From assembly GCF_001278755.1 (NCBI RefSeq), contig NZ_CP012601.1:3844154-3908153 (forward strand): 64,000 bases of DNA, written 5' to 3'. Positions 52,322-59,654 of the stretch are shown here, piece after piece; the first letter of the stretch is position 1, and each line of letters opens with the position of its first letter. Below the pieces are notes generated by a model. The model saw only the letters and a list, made by a program, of their open reading frames with translations. It made no database searches and was not told the origin of the DNA. The position numbers were made by a program, and so were the translations under genes. This DNA comes from Bacillus sp. FJAT-22090. Lineage in GTDB: Bacteria > Bacillota > Bacilli > Bacillales_A > Planococcaceae.

Positions 52322-52862
52322 AGGATCTACAATAAATGTTAGGGTCTTCAAACAATTATGTTCATAAAAAATGTAGATGAATACACGCACGAATGTTATT
52401 TGTCTACCGTACTAAAGGCACGTCATAAGATGTCTGAATATAAAAATTTATCAAATAACTATAATATTGTTTTAATAATATTTACTTTCGGGTTTTATTT
52501 GTAAAGTAAAATTGGACATTTTTATTCAAATTCTACGGGGTGGGAAAACACAGAAATATCAGAGAGAACTAATATGAAAGCATAATTATTTTTTTTAGAA
52601 TAGAGTGGTTTGGGCTTTATATAAAATTTCATTTATTGCAAAATTCTTTAAACACGTAAGGGAACTGTCATTTTTCTTAAACGGAGTAACACAAAATGGT
52701 AACAAAGCTTTGTTATATTCTAGACAGGCAGATGATGGTGCTGCCGGAAAATTTGAGTAATAATCTTACTCGTGCTGATGGGAGGTGAAACGATAAATAA
52801 CGGAATTTATGAAAAATCCATCCTATCAGTAGAAAAAAATACGAATTAGGAGAGATCAAGTA
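52322..52862 (+). promoter_or_regulatory. Long leader of acidic repeat protein
   Basis: 540 bases without an ORF. The last 170 are structured: palindrome AACAAAGCTTTGTT (52701-52714), stem GGCAG/CTGCC (52727-52745), stem GAGTAA/TTACTC (52755-52771), followed by GGGAGGTGAAAC. The pattern suggests a folded 5' leader but does not fit a riboswitch class I can name. Confidence 0.45.
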
Positions 52863-54401
52863 ATGAATAAAAAACAAATGGATTCTAAGAAAGCAAATAA
52901 AAATTTGTCGAAAAAAGTAGCGCCACTAGTAATGTCAACATCAATGATGGCTGCAGTCTTTTTGGCAGCTGGTGCACCTACTTCTGCAGCAGAGCTTGAT
53001 ACAAAGGGCGTTAATCCTGAAGTTATTGAACAAGTGAAAAATCATGGTCAAGAAGTATCTGCATTAGCTAAAAGTCTACCAGGTTCTCCTGAAAAAGGTA
53101 AACTAGTTAGCAAACTAGCTCAAGAAAATTCCGGCAAAACTAATGATGATCCAAATGATGATTCAGATGATAATATAGATGAAACAAATAATGATGGGCC
53201 ACAAGAAGGTGAAATAAGTGATGATACATCAGCAGCTGAAGAAGAAGGAACAGAAGAAGAAACAGAAGCACCAGCAGCTGAAGATGGCCAAGTAGGTGAT
53301 GATGAATCAGCAGCTGAAGAAGAAGGGACAGAAGAAGAAACAGAAGCACCAACAACTGAAGATGGCCAAGTAGATGATGGTACAGAAGCAGCTGAAGAAG
53401 ACGTAGCAGAAGAAGAAACAGAAGCACCGATAGCTGAAGATGGCCAAGTAGAAGATGGTGCAGAAGCAGTTGAAGAAGACGAAGCAGCTGAAGAAACAGA
53501 AGCACCGATAGCTGAAGATGGCCAAGTAGAAGATGGTACAGAAGCAGTTGAAGAAGACGAAGCAGCTGAAGAAACAGAAGCACCAACAGCTGAAGATGGC
53601 CAAGTAGAAGATGGTACAGAAGCAGTTGAAGAAGACGAAGCAGCTGAAGAAACAAAAGCACCAACAACTGAAGATGGCCAAGTAGAAGATGATACAGCAG
53701 CAACTGAAGAAGATGGAACAGTTGAAGAAACAGAAGCACCAACAGCTGAAGACGGCCAAGTAGATGGTGATGCAATCGCAGCTGAAGAAGAAGGAAAAGC
53801 TGAAGAAACAGGTGCACCAACAGCTGAAGAAGGCCAAGAAGATGGTTCACAAAATCAAGAGGATGACTCTAGTACATGGGTAGATGAAACTTATCAATTT
53901 ATCGGTGATGGCTATCAAAGTGTTATTGGATACTATCAAACCTTTATTGAACAAAAATTAGCTCAAACAAGTGAAAAATCTGAAAACGTTGAAGCAATTG
54001 ATGTAGTATCCGATAAATCTACTGATGCTGGTGAAACAGATACAACAACTTTAGAGGCAGATACATCCCAAGATATCTCTGTTGATAACGCAAATACAGG
54101 TCTAACGAATGATACTGACGTTAATCTAGAAAGCCCAGTCGTTGTAGAAAATCAAGATCAACCTTCTGATGTAGAAACACCAGAGCAAGAAACCGTAGAA
54201 TCAGTGGAAAATACAGTATCAGATCTTGAGGAACCAGTACAACCAGTAAATGAAGAAGTAAGTTTGGCTACTGAAACAGAACAAACGAGTCAAAATGAGG
54301 TAGAAAAGGAATCAGACCAAAACTCTTTAAAGGATAAACTGATTGGATACTATCAAGACCTAGCAGCTTCATTCTCTAACCTTATAAACTTCCTAAAATA
54401 A
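52863..54401 (+). CDS. Secreted, highly acidic repeat protein
   Basis: 512 residues. Signal peptide ends at about residue 43 (…FLAAGAPTSAAE). Residues about 118-325 form seven to eight tandem 26-residue repeats (consensus EDGQVEDGTEAVEEDEAAEETEAPTA, allowing changes), extremely rich in Glu/Asp and free of basic residues. The C-terminal third has two IGYYQ-containing amphipathic segments (SVIGYYQTFIEQK; KLIGYYQDLAASFSNLINF), perhaps a surface-binding or assembly motif. No LPXTG, LysM or membrane anchor. I do not know the family; an extracellular matrix, cation-binding or S-layer-associated role is possible. The start follows AGGAGAG. Confidence 0.85.
   Translation: MNKKQMDSKKANKNLSKKVAPLVMSTSMMAAVFLAAGAPTSAAELDTKGVNPEVIEQVKNHGQEVSALAKSLPGSPEKGKLVSKLAQENSGKTNDDPNDDSDDNIDETNNDGPQEGEISDDTSAAEEEGTEEETEAPAAEDGQVGDDESAAEEEGTEEETEAPTTEDGQVDDGTEAAEEDVAEEETEAPIAEDGQVEDGAEAVEEDEAAEETEAPIAEDGQVEDGTEAVEEDEAAEETEAPTAEDGQVEDGTEAVEEDEAAEETKAPTTEDGQVEDDTAATEEDGTVEETEAPTAEDGQVDGDAIAAEEEGKAEETGAPTAEEGQEDGSQNQEDDSSTWVDETYQFIGDGYQSVIGYYQTFIEQKLAQTSEKSENVEAIDVVSDKSTDAGETDTTTLEADTSQDISVDNANTGLTNDTDVNLESPVVVENQDQPSDVETPEQETVESVENTVSDLEEPVQPVNEEVSLATETEQTSQNEVEKESDQNSLKDKLIGYYQDLAASFSNLINFLK
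53221..53836 (+). repeat. 78-bp coding tandem repeats
   Basis: In-frame repeats of about 78 bases marked by GAAGATGGCCAAGTA; neighbouring central copies (about 53440-53680) are nearly identical, outer ones more diverged, as expected for a repeat that expands and contracts by slippage or recombination. Confidence 0.9.
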
Positions 54402-54467
54402 GAGGGACTCTCTAGCATAATCGATCGTAGTATAAGAGTATAGTGGCTTTGAACTAAATAATAAGAG

Positions 54468-54498
54468 GAAGGGGAATGAATATTCATTTCCCCCTTTT
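54468..54498 (+). terminator. Terminator of acidic repeat protein
   Basis: AAGGGGAATGAAT / ATTCATTTCCCCCTT followed by TTTAAG. Confidence 0.85.
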
Positions 54499-54735
54499 TA
54501 AGTATATTGTAAACAAGACTTCCTCAATTCATGGAATTGAAAAGAGACCCTTTTTTATGTGTGAACAACAAAGTGAAATGGCCAACCAGAAATAAGCTGG
54601 TTGACCATTCAAAAAGATTAAATTCAATTGGGGAGTCTTTTTATAACAATTTTAGACCTCTTTGCTATCTATTGAGATATCTTATCTTTGACAGATAAAT
54701 AGATTCCAATAGAATGTGGAAAATAACGTAACTAA

Positions 54736-54948
54736 TTATTTGTTTTTTGGTTTAAATGTTTTACAGCAAGTATCTGCAGAATTGATTGCTTCTTCTGTAC
54801 GGTTGAAAAAGTCGAATTCCTGAGCAAACTCTGAGTCGTACTTTGACTGGGAATCAATATCTATTTTGATTTGATCAGCTCCGCAAATATTTCCTTCCGC
54901 ATGAAATACACAATTTGCTACAGAACAGTTAACTTCTACAATCGGCAT
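54736..54948 (-). CDS. DUF1540 cysteine-rich protein
   Basis: 70 residues with four conserved cysteines in the DUF1540 pattern (VEVNCSVANCVFHAEGNICGADQIKID... and DTCCKTF at the end), probably a small metal-binding protein. Common in spore-formers, often in pairs. ATG with GGGGGTAGACG upstream. A hairpin at about 54577-54610 (AATGGCCAACCAG / CTGGTTGACCATT) follows its 3' end. Confidence 0.88.
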   Translation of the reverse strand: MPIVEVNCSVANCVFHAEGNICGADQIKIDIDSQSKYDSEFAQEFDFFNRTEEAINSADTCCKTFKPKNK

Positions 54949-55254
54949 ACGTCTACCCCCTAAAGTTGAATTTAAAATTTAGAAGAAATAACCATAAGAT
55001 TCTCTCTTCAAACTTAGTATGTCCAAATTGGGTAAATAGTATGTATAAAATTATTCGCATTCTAAAAAATCATATGGTTTTCGTAGTTTTGTAAAAAAAA
55101 TACATTGTTTTTAATATTAAAAGGAAAAAAATAATAAATTTTAAGATAATATTTACTAATCTTTTTTATTTTTTAAGAATTTATTTTTTTAGTATGATTC
55201 TAATTAATTAATCTAATAGATAATATTGCCAGTTAGTATTATGTTTTTTTGGGG

Positions 55255-55374
55255 TAAAATATAAATATGAGAAACAGTTGATAACTGAAGAAGATCTCCC
55301 TTCGTTTTTCTCATGAAATTCCATAGTAATGGAATTGGAGGCCTCACTGTTGAAGAAGTGAGGCTCTTTTTTTG
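55255..55374 (+). ncRNA. Candidate small RNA with three stem-loops
   Basis: A TAAAAT -10-like box at 55255-55260 is followed by three consecutive hairpins: ATGAGAAA / TTTCTCAT (55267-55314), AATTCCAT-AGTA-ATGGAATT (55317-55336) and a terminator GCCTCACT / AGTGAGGC with seven T (55338-55374). No ORF. Both flanking genes are on the minus strand, so this would be an independent plus-strand transcript of about 108 bases in the 527-base gap 54949-55475. The -35 box is weak. Confidence 0.55.
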
Positions 55375-55400
55375 TCAAAAAATTTATACTCCAAAAACGA

Positions 55401-55440
55401 AGAGATTATCACTAATTGAATTAGTGATAATCTCTTTTTT
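55401..55440. terminator. Bidirectional terminator
   Basis: Perfect 16-base stem AGAGATTATCACTAAT / ATTAGTGATAATCTCT followed by TTTTT on the plus side; it also lies at the 3' end of the minus-strand acetyltransferase gene. Confidence 0.88.
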
Positions 55441-55475
55441 CTTTCTGAAAAGTAGTATGTAAAGGTTGAATCTGT

Positions 55476-55901
55476 TTAAATAATTTCTTTTTCCATTACA
55501 ACATGTGGAATGCCTGCTTCAAAGAAGACGTCCGAAACTGTCTTATACCCTAAATGAGTATAAAATTTTTCAGCATGCGTTTGACCATGCAGCATTAATT
55601 TATTTATATTTTGTCGTCTAGCGTATTCTTCGATTCCTTGCATTATACATTTACCACTACCGCGTTTTCGCTTATCAGATAAAACACAAATACGTTCCAC
55701 CTTACCTATACCGTTTACTATACGGAACCGACCAGTTCCTATCGAGTTTTCAGCATCGTATAGTAGAAAATGAACTGAATCATTTTCGAACTCATCTATT
55801 TCTTCTTCCATCGGTACATGTTGTTCATGGACAAAAACTTTTATCCGAATATCAAAAGCCGTGTCTAGTTCTTCTTTAGTTTGGACAATCTTCACTTTCA
55901 A
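55476..55901 (-). CDS. GNAT N-acetyltransferase (YjcF/ElaA-like)
   Basis: 141 residues: FDIRIKVFVHEQHVPMEEEIDEFE at the N-terminus is diagnostic of the YjcF/ElaA group; acetyl-CoA loop KRKRGSGKCIMQGIEEYA; MLHGQTHAEKFYTHLGYK near the end. Substrate unknown. TTG start at 55901 with GAGAG upstream. Confidence 0.9.
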   Translation of the reverse strand: MKVKIVQTKEELDTAFDIRIKVFVHEQHVPMEEEIDEFENDSVHFLLYDAENSIGTGRFRIVNGIGKVERICVLSDKRKRGSGKCIMQGIEEYARRQNINKLMLHGQTHAEKFYTHLGYKTVSDVFFEAGIPHVVMEKEII

Positions 55902-56074
55902 AATTTTTCAACTCTCTTTCTTAAGCACACTTATACTCATCATATAGGAGATTGTAGCTTATGTGAAAATATTCTAGTAAAAAAAATGATTATATTTCTA
56001 ATGTCTATATTATTATGATTCATGAAACTAAGTACAGGGTAAAGAATAGGAGAAGATAATAAGGAGGTAGAATA

Positions 56075-56512
56075 ATGGATCATTTAAAAGCACTCGGTAT
56101 CAAATTTGTTATGATTGCAGCGGTTCTTTTAATTATATTAACCCTGTTATTCGATGTTCCTTTCATGGATACCATTTGGACTAGTTTAATTTTAACCATT
56201 TTCGCATATGTATTGGGTGATTTTATTCTCTTTAGATTGGCTCCAAAGCGATTGCGTAATATTATGGCTACTATTACTGATTTAATCATAAGCTTCCTTG
56301 TCATTTGGTATATGTTAATTGCTCTAACAGATGCTAATGAGAATCTAGCAGTTGGTGCTATCATATCTGCAATTGTTATAGCTTTGGGAGAATTGTTTTA
56401 CCATAAATACCTTGATCGAACAGTTTTCGTGGGAAAACATATATCAAAGTTGGATGAGGTTAAAATTAGATTGGGGATTATAATGTGCCCGATTGACTCT
56501 CGTGTTAAATGA
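56075..56512 (+). CDS. YndM-family (DUF2512) membrane protein
   Basis: 145-residue protein with four hydrophobic helices: IKFVMIAAVLLIILTLLFDVPF, then TIWTSLILTIFAYVLGDFILF, ATITDLIISFLVIWYMLIAL and VGAIISAIVIALGELFYHKYL. This is the YndM layout common in Bacillus. Function unknown. AAGGAGG precedes the ATG. Followed by the long leader of the MutS2 paralogue. Confidence 0.85.
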   Translation: MDHLKALGIKFVMIAAVLLIILTLLFDVPFMDTIWTSLILTIFAYVLGDFILFRLAPKRLRNIMATITDLIISFLVIWYMLIALTDANENLAVGAIISAIVIALGELFYHKYLDRTVFVGKHISKLDEVKIRLGIIMCPIDSRVK

Positions 56513-56552
56513 TGCTATATTGAAAATATTCTTATAAAAGGTGTGGTGAAGT

Positions 56553-56576
56553 ATGTCTGAAGTAGGTATGAACTAA
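56553..56576 (+). CDS. Possible leader peptide (7 codons)
   Basis: ATG-TCT-GAA-GTA-GGT-ATG-AAC-TAA (MSEVGMN), with AAAGGTG about ten bases upstream. Listed only because it lies at the head of a multi-terminator leader, where short reading frames commonly sense ribosome stalling. Confidence 0.3.
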   Translation: MSEVGMN

Positions 56577-56732
56577 TACTGATTTAGTTTAATAAGGCTT
56601 TTAAGAACTGGTTATATTCCAGTTTATTTAAGTATGCCTTGTTTCACAGTGTCTATGAGCATTGTGAATACCTACCTTAAAGACCGCTTCCTTTTCCATA
56701 TATTCGTTTAACATACAAGTATGTTAGATCGA

Positions 56733-56769
56733 AAAGCATGGCGGGATTTGTCCTGCCATGCTTTTTTTT
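56733..56769 (+). terminator. Leader terminator T1
   Basis: AGCATGGCGGGA / TCCTGCCATGCT (one G-U) followed by eight T; an intrinsic terminator about 300 bases before the MutS2-like gene. A TAACATA-CAAG-TATGTTA hairpin (56709-56726) precedes it. Confidence 0.88.
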
Positions 56770-56823
56770 CTTTCATTGCTTGTTAGTTGATGATTAAATG
56801 CCTGGTGCAAATCACTAGGCGTG

Positions 56824-56903
56824 TGCCCGCAGGAGCTTTCTATCCATTTTACGAATTAACGTGAACTTGGAATGGTAGGTGAGATTCTTGCGGGCATTTT
56901 TTT
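56824..56903 (+). terminator. Leader terminator T2
   Basis: TGCCCGCA / TGCGGGCA closing a structured loop of about 57 bases, followed by seven T. Preceded by CCTGGTG / CACTAGG (56801-56819). Confidence 0.75.
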
Positions 56904-56973
56904 ATTAATGATAAGCAAGTGTTTTACTCAGAAAATTGTTCAGGCGCTGTCGCCCAAGGTCAAATGCCAATTT

Positions 56974-57046
56974 GCTCCTGCGCAAAGCTTGTCACAGAGG
57001 AGCGTTTCTGCAGGGGCTAGCAACTAAACGGGAGCTTTCTGTTTTT
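56974..57046 (+). promoter_or_regulatory. Leader switch T3, mutually exclusive stems
   Basis: GCTCCT at 56974 can pair with AGGAGC at 56998-57003 or with GGGAGC at 57030-57035; the second pairing ends in TTTCTGTTTTT directly before the ribosome site. This is the form of a terminator/antiterminator choice. Confidence 0.5.
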
Positions 57047-57066
57047 AAATTTAAGGAGGGTTACAC

Positions 57067-58974
57067 ATGAATATGATGACATATGAAAAATTACAATATG
57101 ACGAATTAAAGGAAATGGTGAAATCACACTGTGTCAGTAGTTTAGGCAAGGAATTACTTGATAAGCTTCAACCAAGCACGAATATTAAGGTGGTACAAAA
57201 CAGGTTAAATGAAACGACAGAGGCAAGAAAGCTATTGGATGCTGAAAGTCATCTTCCCTTAAAAGGTGTTTCCAATATAAACTTGCAAATGGAAAAGCTT
57301 GAAAAGGGAATGATTTTAAGTCCTTCTGAGTTAGTTGCTATATCTGACTTCTTGAGAGGATGTAGAACGATAAAGAAGTTTATGTTGGATAAGGAGTTTT
57401 TTGCTCCAGTTCTCCATTCTTATTCTCATTCCATGATGGAATTTAGAGATATCGAAGAAAACATTAATTATTCTATAAAAGGGAATAGAGTAGATTCGGA
57501 AGCGAGTAAAGAATTGAAACGAATTCGAAATCAAATAGATAAAGTCGAAGATAAAATTGAAGAAAGGTTAAATAAGTTTTTGAAGAGTAGTGCTAATAAA
57601 GAGTATATTCAAGAATTTTTTATAAGCAAAAAGGATGATCGTTTTACAATTCCTATAAAAGCTTCCTATAAAAATCAGGTAGCTGGTACAATCGTTGAAA
57701 TGTCTTCCAAAGGATCTACGGTGTTTATTGAACCTGCTGCAATTTCAAAACTAAATGCAGAATTGGCTGTGCTTAAAGCAGAGGAGTCTATAGAGGAGTA
57801 CCAAATTTTAGCGACTCTTTCAGGTAGTGTTTTAGAGGAAAATAGACAAATAAACATCAATATTGAACTGATTGGTCAGTATGACATGATTTTTGCGAAG
57901 GCGAAGTTTAGTAAAAGAATGGATGGAATCGAGCCGAGGTTAAATAATCATGGATATATTAAACTGACGAATTGTAAGCATCCGCTTTTGTCTGGAAATA
58001 TTGTGCCGTTAGATTTCGAGATAGGAAAAGGTTATCGTAGCCTAATTATCACAGGGCCAAATGCTGGTGGAAAAACTGTCGTTTTGAAAACGATTGGAAT
58101 ATTAACATTAGCTGTCATGTCAGGATTTCATATTTCGGCCGATGAAGGTACAGAAATAGCAGTGTTTGATCATCTTTATGTAGATATTGGTGACAATCAA
58201 AGCATTGAAAACTCCCTTAGTACTTTTTCATCTCATATGAAAAATATCTCAGAGATTATGAGTGCGTCCACGAATAACACGCTACTACTTTTTGATGAAA
58301 TTGGAAGTGGGACCGAACCGAATGAAGGAGCCGCACTAGCCATTGCTATCCTGGAGGAATTTTATCAAATGGGGTGTATTACAGTGGCTACCACTCATTA
58401 CGGAGAAATAAAACGCTATTCGGAAATTCATAGTGACTTCATAAATGCAGCAATGCAATTTAACAGTGAAGCGTTAGAGCCGATGTATAAGCTTTTAATA
58501 GGTAAGTCAGGAGATAGTAACGCGCTTTGGATTTCAAAGAAAATGAATTTACGTGAAAAGGTACTGCAAAAAGCACAGCACTATATTGAAAATAAAAATT
58601 ATGATTTAGAACGGGTAAGAGACAATAAAGTTAAAAAGCCGGTACAAATCACAACTAGGGAAGAGCACACTTATGAATTTGAAATAGGGGACAGAGTAAA
58701 AATAATGGAACAGAACGATTCGGGAATTGTGTTTGAGAAAAAGGACAATTTCAATAATGTATTAGTGTTCTATAATAATGAAATTATAAAGGTGAATACA
58801 AAAAGAATAGAGCTTGAAGTAAAAGCTACAGAGCTTTATCCAGAAGGATATGATGTCAGTACTTTATTTATAAGTTACAAAGAACGGAAATTCCAACATG
58901 ACATGGAAAGAGGATCTAAAAAAGCGTTGAAGAAAGTTTCTAAAGAAATAAAGAAAGGGCAAAGTGAATGCTGA
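57067..58974 (+). CDS. MutS2 paralogue lacking the Smr domain
   Basis: 635 residues. Has the MutS2 lever and ATPase parts: Walker A ITGPNAGGKTVVLKT (about 330), IGDNQSIENSLSTFSSHM, Walker B LLLFDEIGSGTEPNEG and TTHYGEIKRYS, then a KOW-like stretch (FEIGDRVKIMEQNDSGIVFE). Canonical MutS2 has about 785 residues with a C-terminal Smr nuclease domain; here the chain ends in a Lys-rich tail with no Smr motif. MutS2 itself acts on collided ribosomes and recombination intermediates. With its multi-terminator leader this copy may be an inducible ribosome-directed factor; that is inference. The ribosome site AAGGAGGG is strong. Confidence 0.88.
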   Translation: MNMMTYEKLQYDELKEMVKSHCVSSLGKELLDKLQPSTNIKVVQNRLNETTEARKLLDAESHLPLKGVSNINLQMEKLEKGMILSPSELVAISDFLRGCRTIKKFMLDKEFFAPVLHSYSHSMMEFRDIEENINYSIKGNRVDSEASKELKRIRNQIDKVEDKIEERLNKFLKSSANKEYIQEFFISKKDDRFTIPIKASYKNQVAGTIVEMSSKGSTVFIEPAAISKLNAELAVLKAEESIEEYQILATLSGSVLEENRQININIELIGQYDMIFAKAKFSKRMDGIEPRLNNHGYIKLTNCKHPLLSGNIVPLDFEIGKGYRSLIITGPNAGGKTVVLKTIGILTLAVMSGFHISADEGTEIAVFDHLYVDIGDNQSIENSLSTFSSHMKNISEIMSASTNNTLLLFDEIGSGTEPNEGAALAIAILEEFYQMGCITVATTHYGEIKRYSEIHSDFINAAMQFNSEALEPMYKLLIGKSGDSNALWISKKMNLREKVLQKAQHYIENKNYDLERVRDNKVKKPVQITTREEHTYEFEIGDRVKIMEQNDSGIVFEKKDNFNNVLVFYNNEIIKVNTKRIELEVKATELYPEGYDVSTLFISYKERKFQHDMERGSKKALKKVSKEIKKGQSEC

Positions 58975-59044
58975 TTTGTTAAGTATATATAAGTAAGATC
59001 GGGTAAATATAATAACGATTGAATTTTAAAAGGAGGTAGAAGCA

Positions 59045-59224
59045 ATGAATGCACAACGCGCAGAAGAAATTGTTTTTTCGCCTGATATGATTAATGTAAC
59101 CTATAACGGTGAAAATATTTATATTGAACATGTAGACAAACAAAATGGAAAAGCGACAATCCATTCCCTTGATGAACCAGAAAATAAACAAAGTGTTTCT
59201 GTCACAAGCTTAATGGAACAGTAA
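59045..59224 (+). CDS. sspH: Small acid-soluble spore protein, H type
   Basis: 59 residues, MNAQRAEEIVFSPDMINVTY..., ending SVSVTSLMEQ, matching the SspH family (QRAEEI at the start, VTSLxEQ at the end). Expressed in the forespore; minor component of spore protein. ATG with AAAAGGAGGT. It lies 70 bases after the MutS2 paralogue, perhaps on its own promoter. Shows the organism forms endospores. Confidence 0.93.
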   Translation: MNAQRAEEIVFSPDMINVTYNGENIYIEHVDKQNGKATIHSLDEPENKQSVSVTSLMEQ

Positions 59225-59243
59225 CATAGTTGCACTTACGTAT

Positions 59244-59375
59244 AAAAAAGCACCCTATGAGGGCAACTGAAAAACTCTTCGAGTTATCTCTTAGCGAGTA
59301 TGTGAACGAAATCGTTCACATACTCGCTTTTTGTCTGGAACCGTTGTAACTCACAAATAATGGGGGTGCTTTTTT
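59244..59375 (+). terminator. Terminator with inserted hairpin
   Basis: Outer arms AAAAAAGCACCC (59244-59255) and GGGTGCTTTTTT (59364-59375) form a terminator whose 108-base loop contains a perfect 17-base hairpin (59293-59309 / 59312-59328) followed by TTTT. The inner hairpin looks like a second terminator or a small repetitive insert. Confidence 0.8.
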
Positions 59376-59483
59376 CCTAGCCGAAAATACGCAGGAAAAT
59401 TAGTTAAAAATAGATAGATATCTATAATCTAGTAATATATAATTATCCTTGATAGGGACTTGCATTATTTAGATGTAGGTACT

Positions 59484-59575
59484 TATTCCGAAAAAGGCAA
59501 ATTTGTCGAAAGATGAAGACGCAAAGTTTCAGACCTAACGCCTAACGGCTATGGTGGCTGAACTACCGAAGGATA
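59484..59575 (+). ncRNA. c-di-GMP-I (GEMM-I) riboswitch
   Basis: All conserved parts of the GEMM-I aptamer are present in order: P1 (TATTCC / GGATA), AAAGGCAAA, P2 with GAAA tetraloop (GTCGAAAGATG at 59505-59515), GACGCAAAG (59518-59526), and P3 with the 11-base tetraloop receptor CCTAA..TATGG around GCC-TAAC-GGC. TATAAT at 59423-59428 is a possible promoter. It precedes the secreted protein gene at 59655 by 80 bases. The expression platform is not clear; no strong terminator follows the aptamer. Confidence 0.93.
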
Positions 59576-59654
59576 TGGATGAAAACTTGAAATAAAGTTC
59601 AATTCACAGTTCTTCCTTGTATTTCTATTTTTAATAGGAGAGAGGAGTTTTTTT

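Noticed and set aside
52700-52862. Fluoride, ydaO or c-di-GMP riboswitch before the acidic repeat protein
   Set aside because: GATGGTGCTGCC and GCTGATGG recall the fluoride aptamer, but the closing CTCCTAC and pairing pattern are absent; the ydaO and GEMM cores are also missing.
53140-53850. Long minus-strand reading frames rich in Leu/His or Phe/Cys
   Set aside because: They are antisense shadows of the acidic in-frame repeats, with no ribosome site and low-complexity translation.
56513-57066. T-box riboswitch upstream of the MutS2 paralogue
   Set aside because: No T-box sequence (GGTGGNACCGCG) and no specifier-loop arrangement; the downstream gene is not an amino-acid gene.
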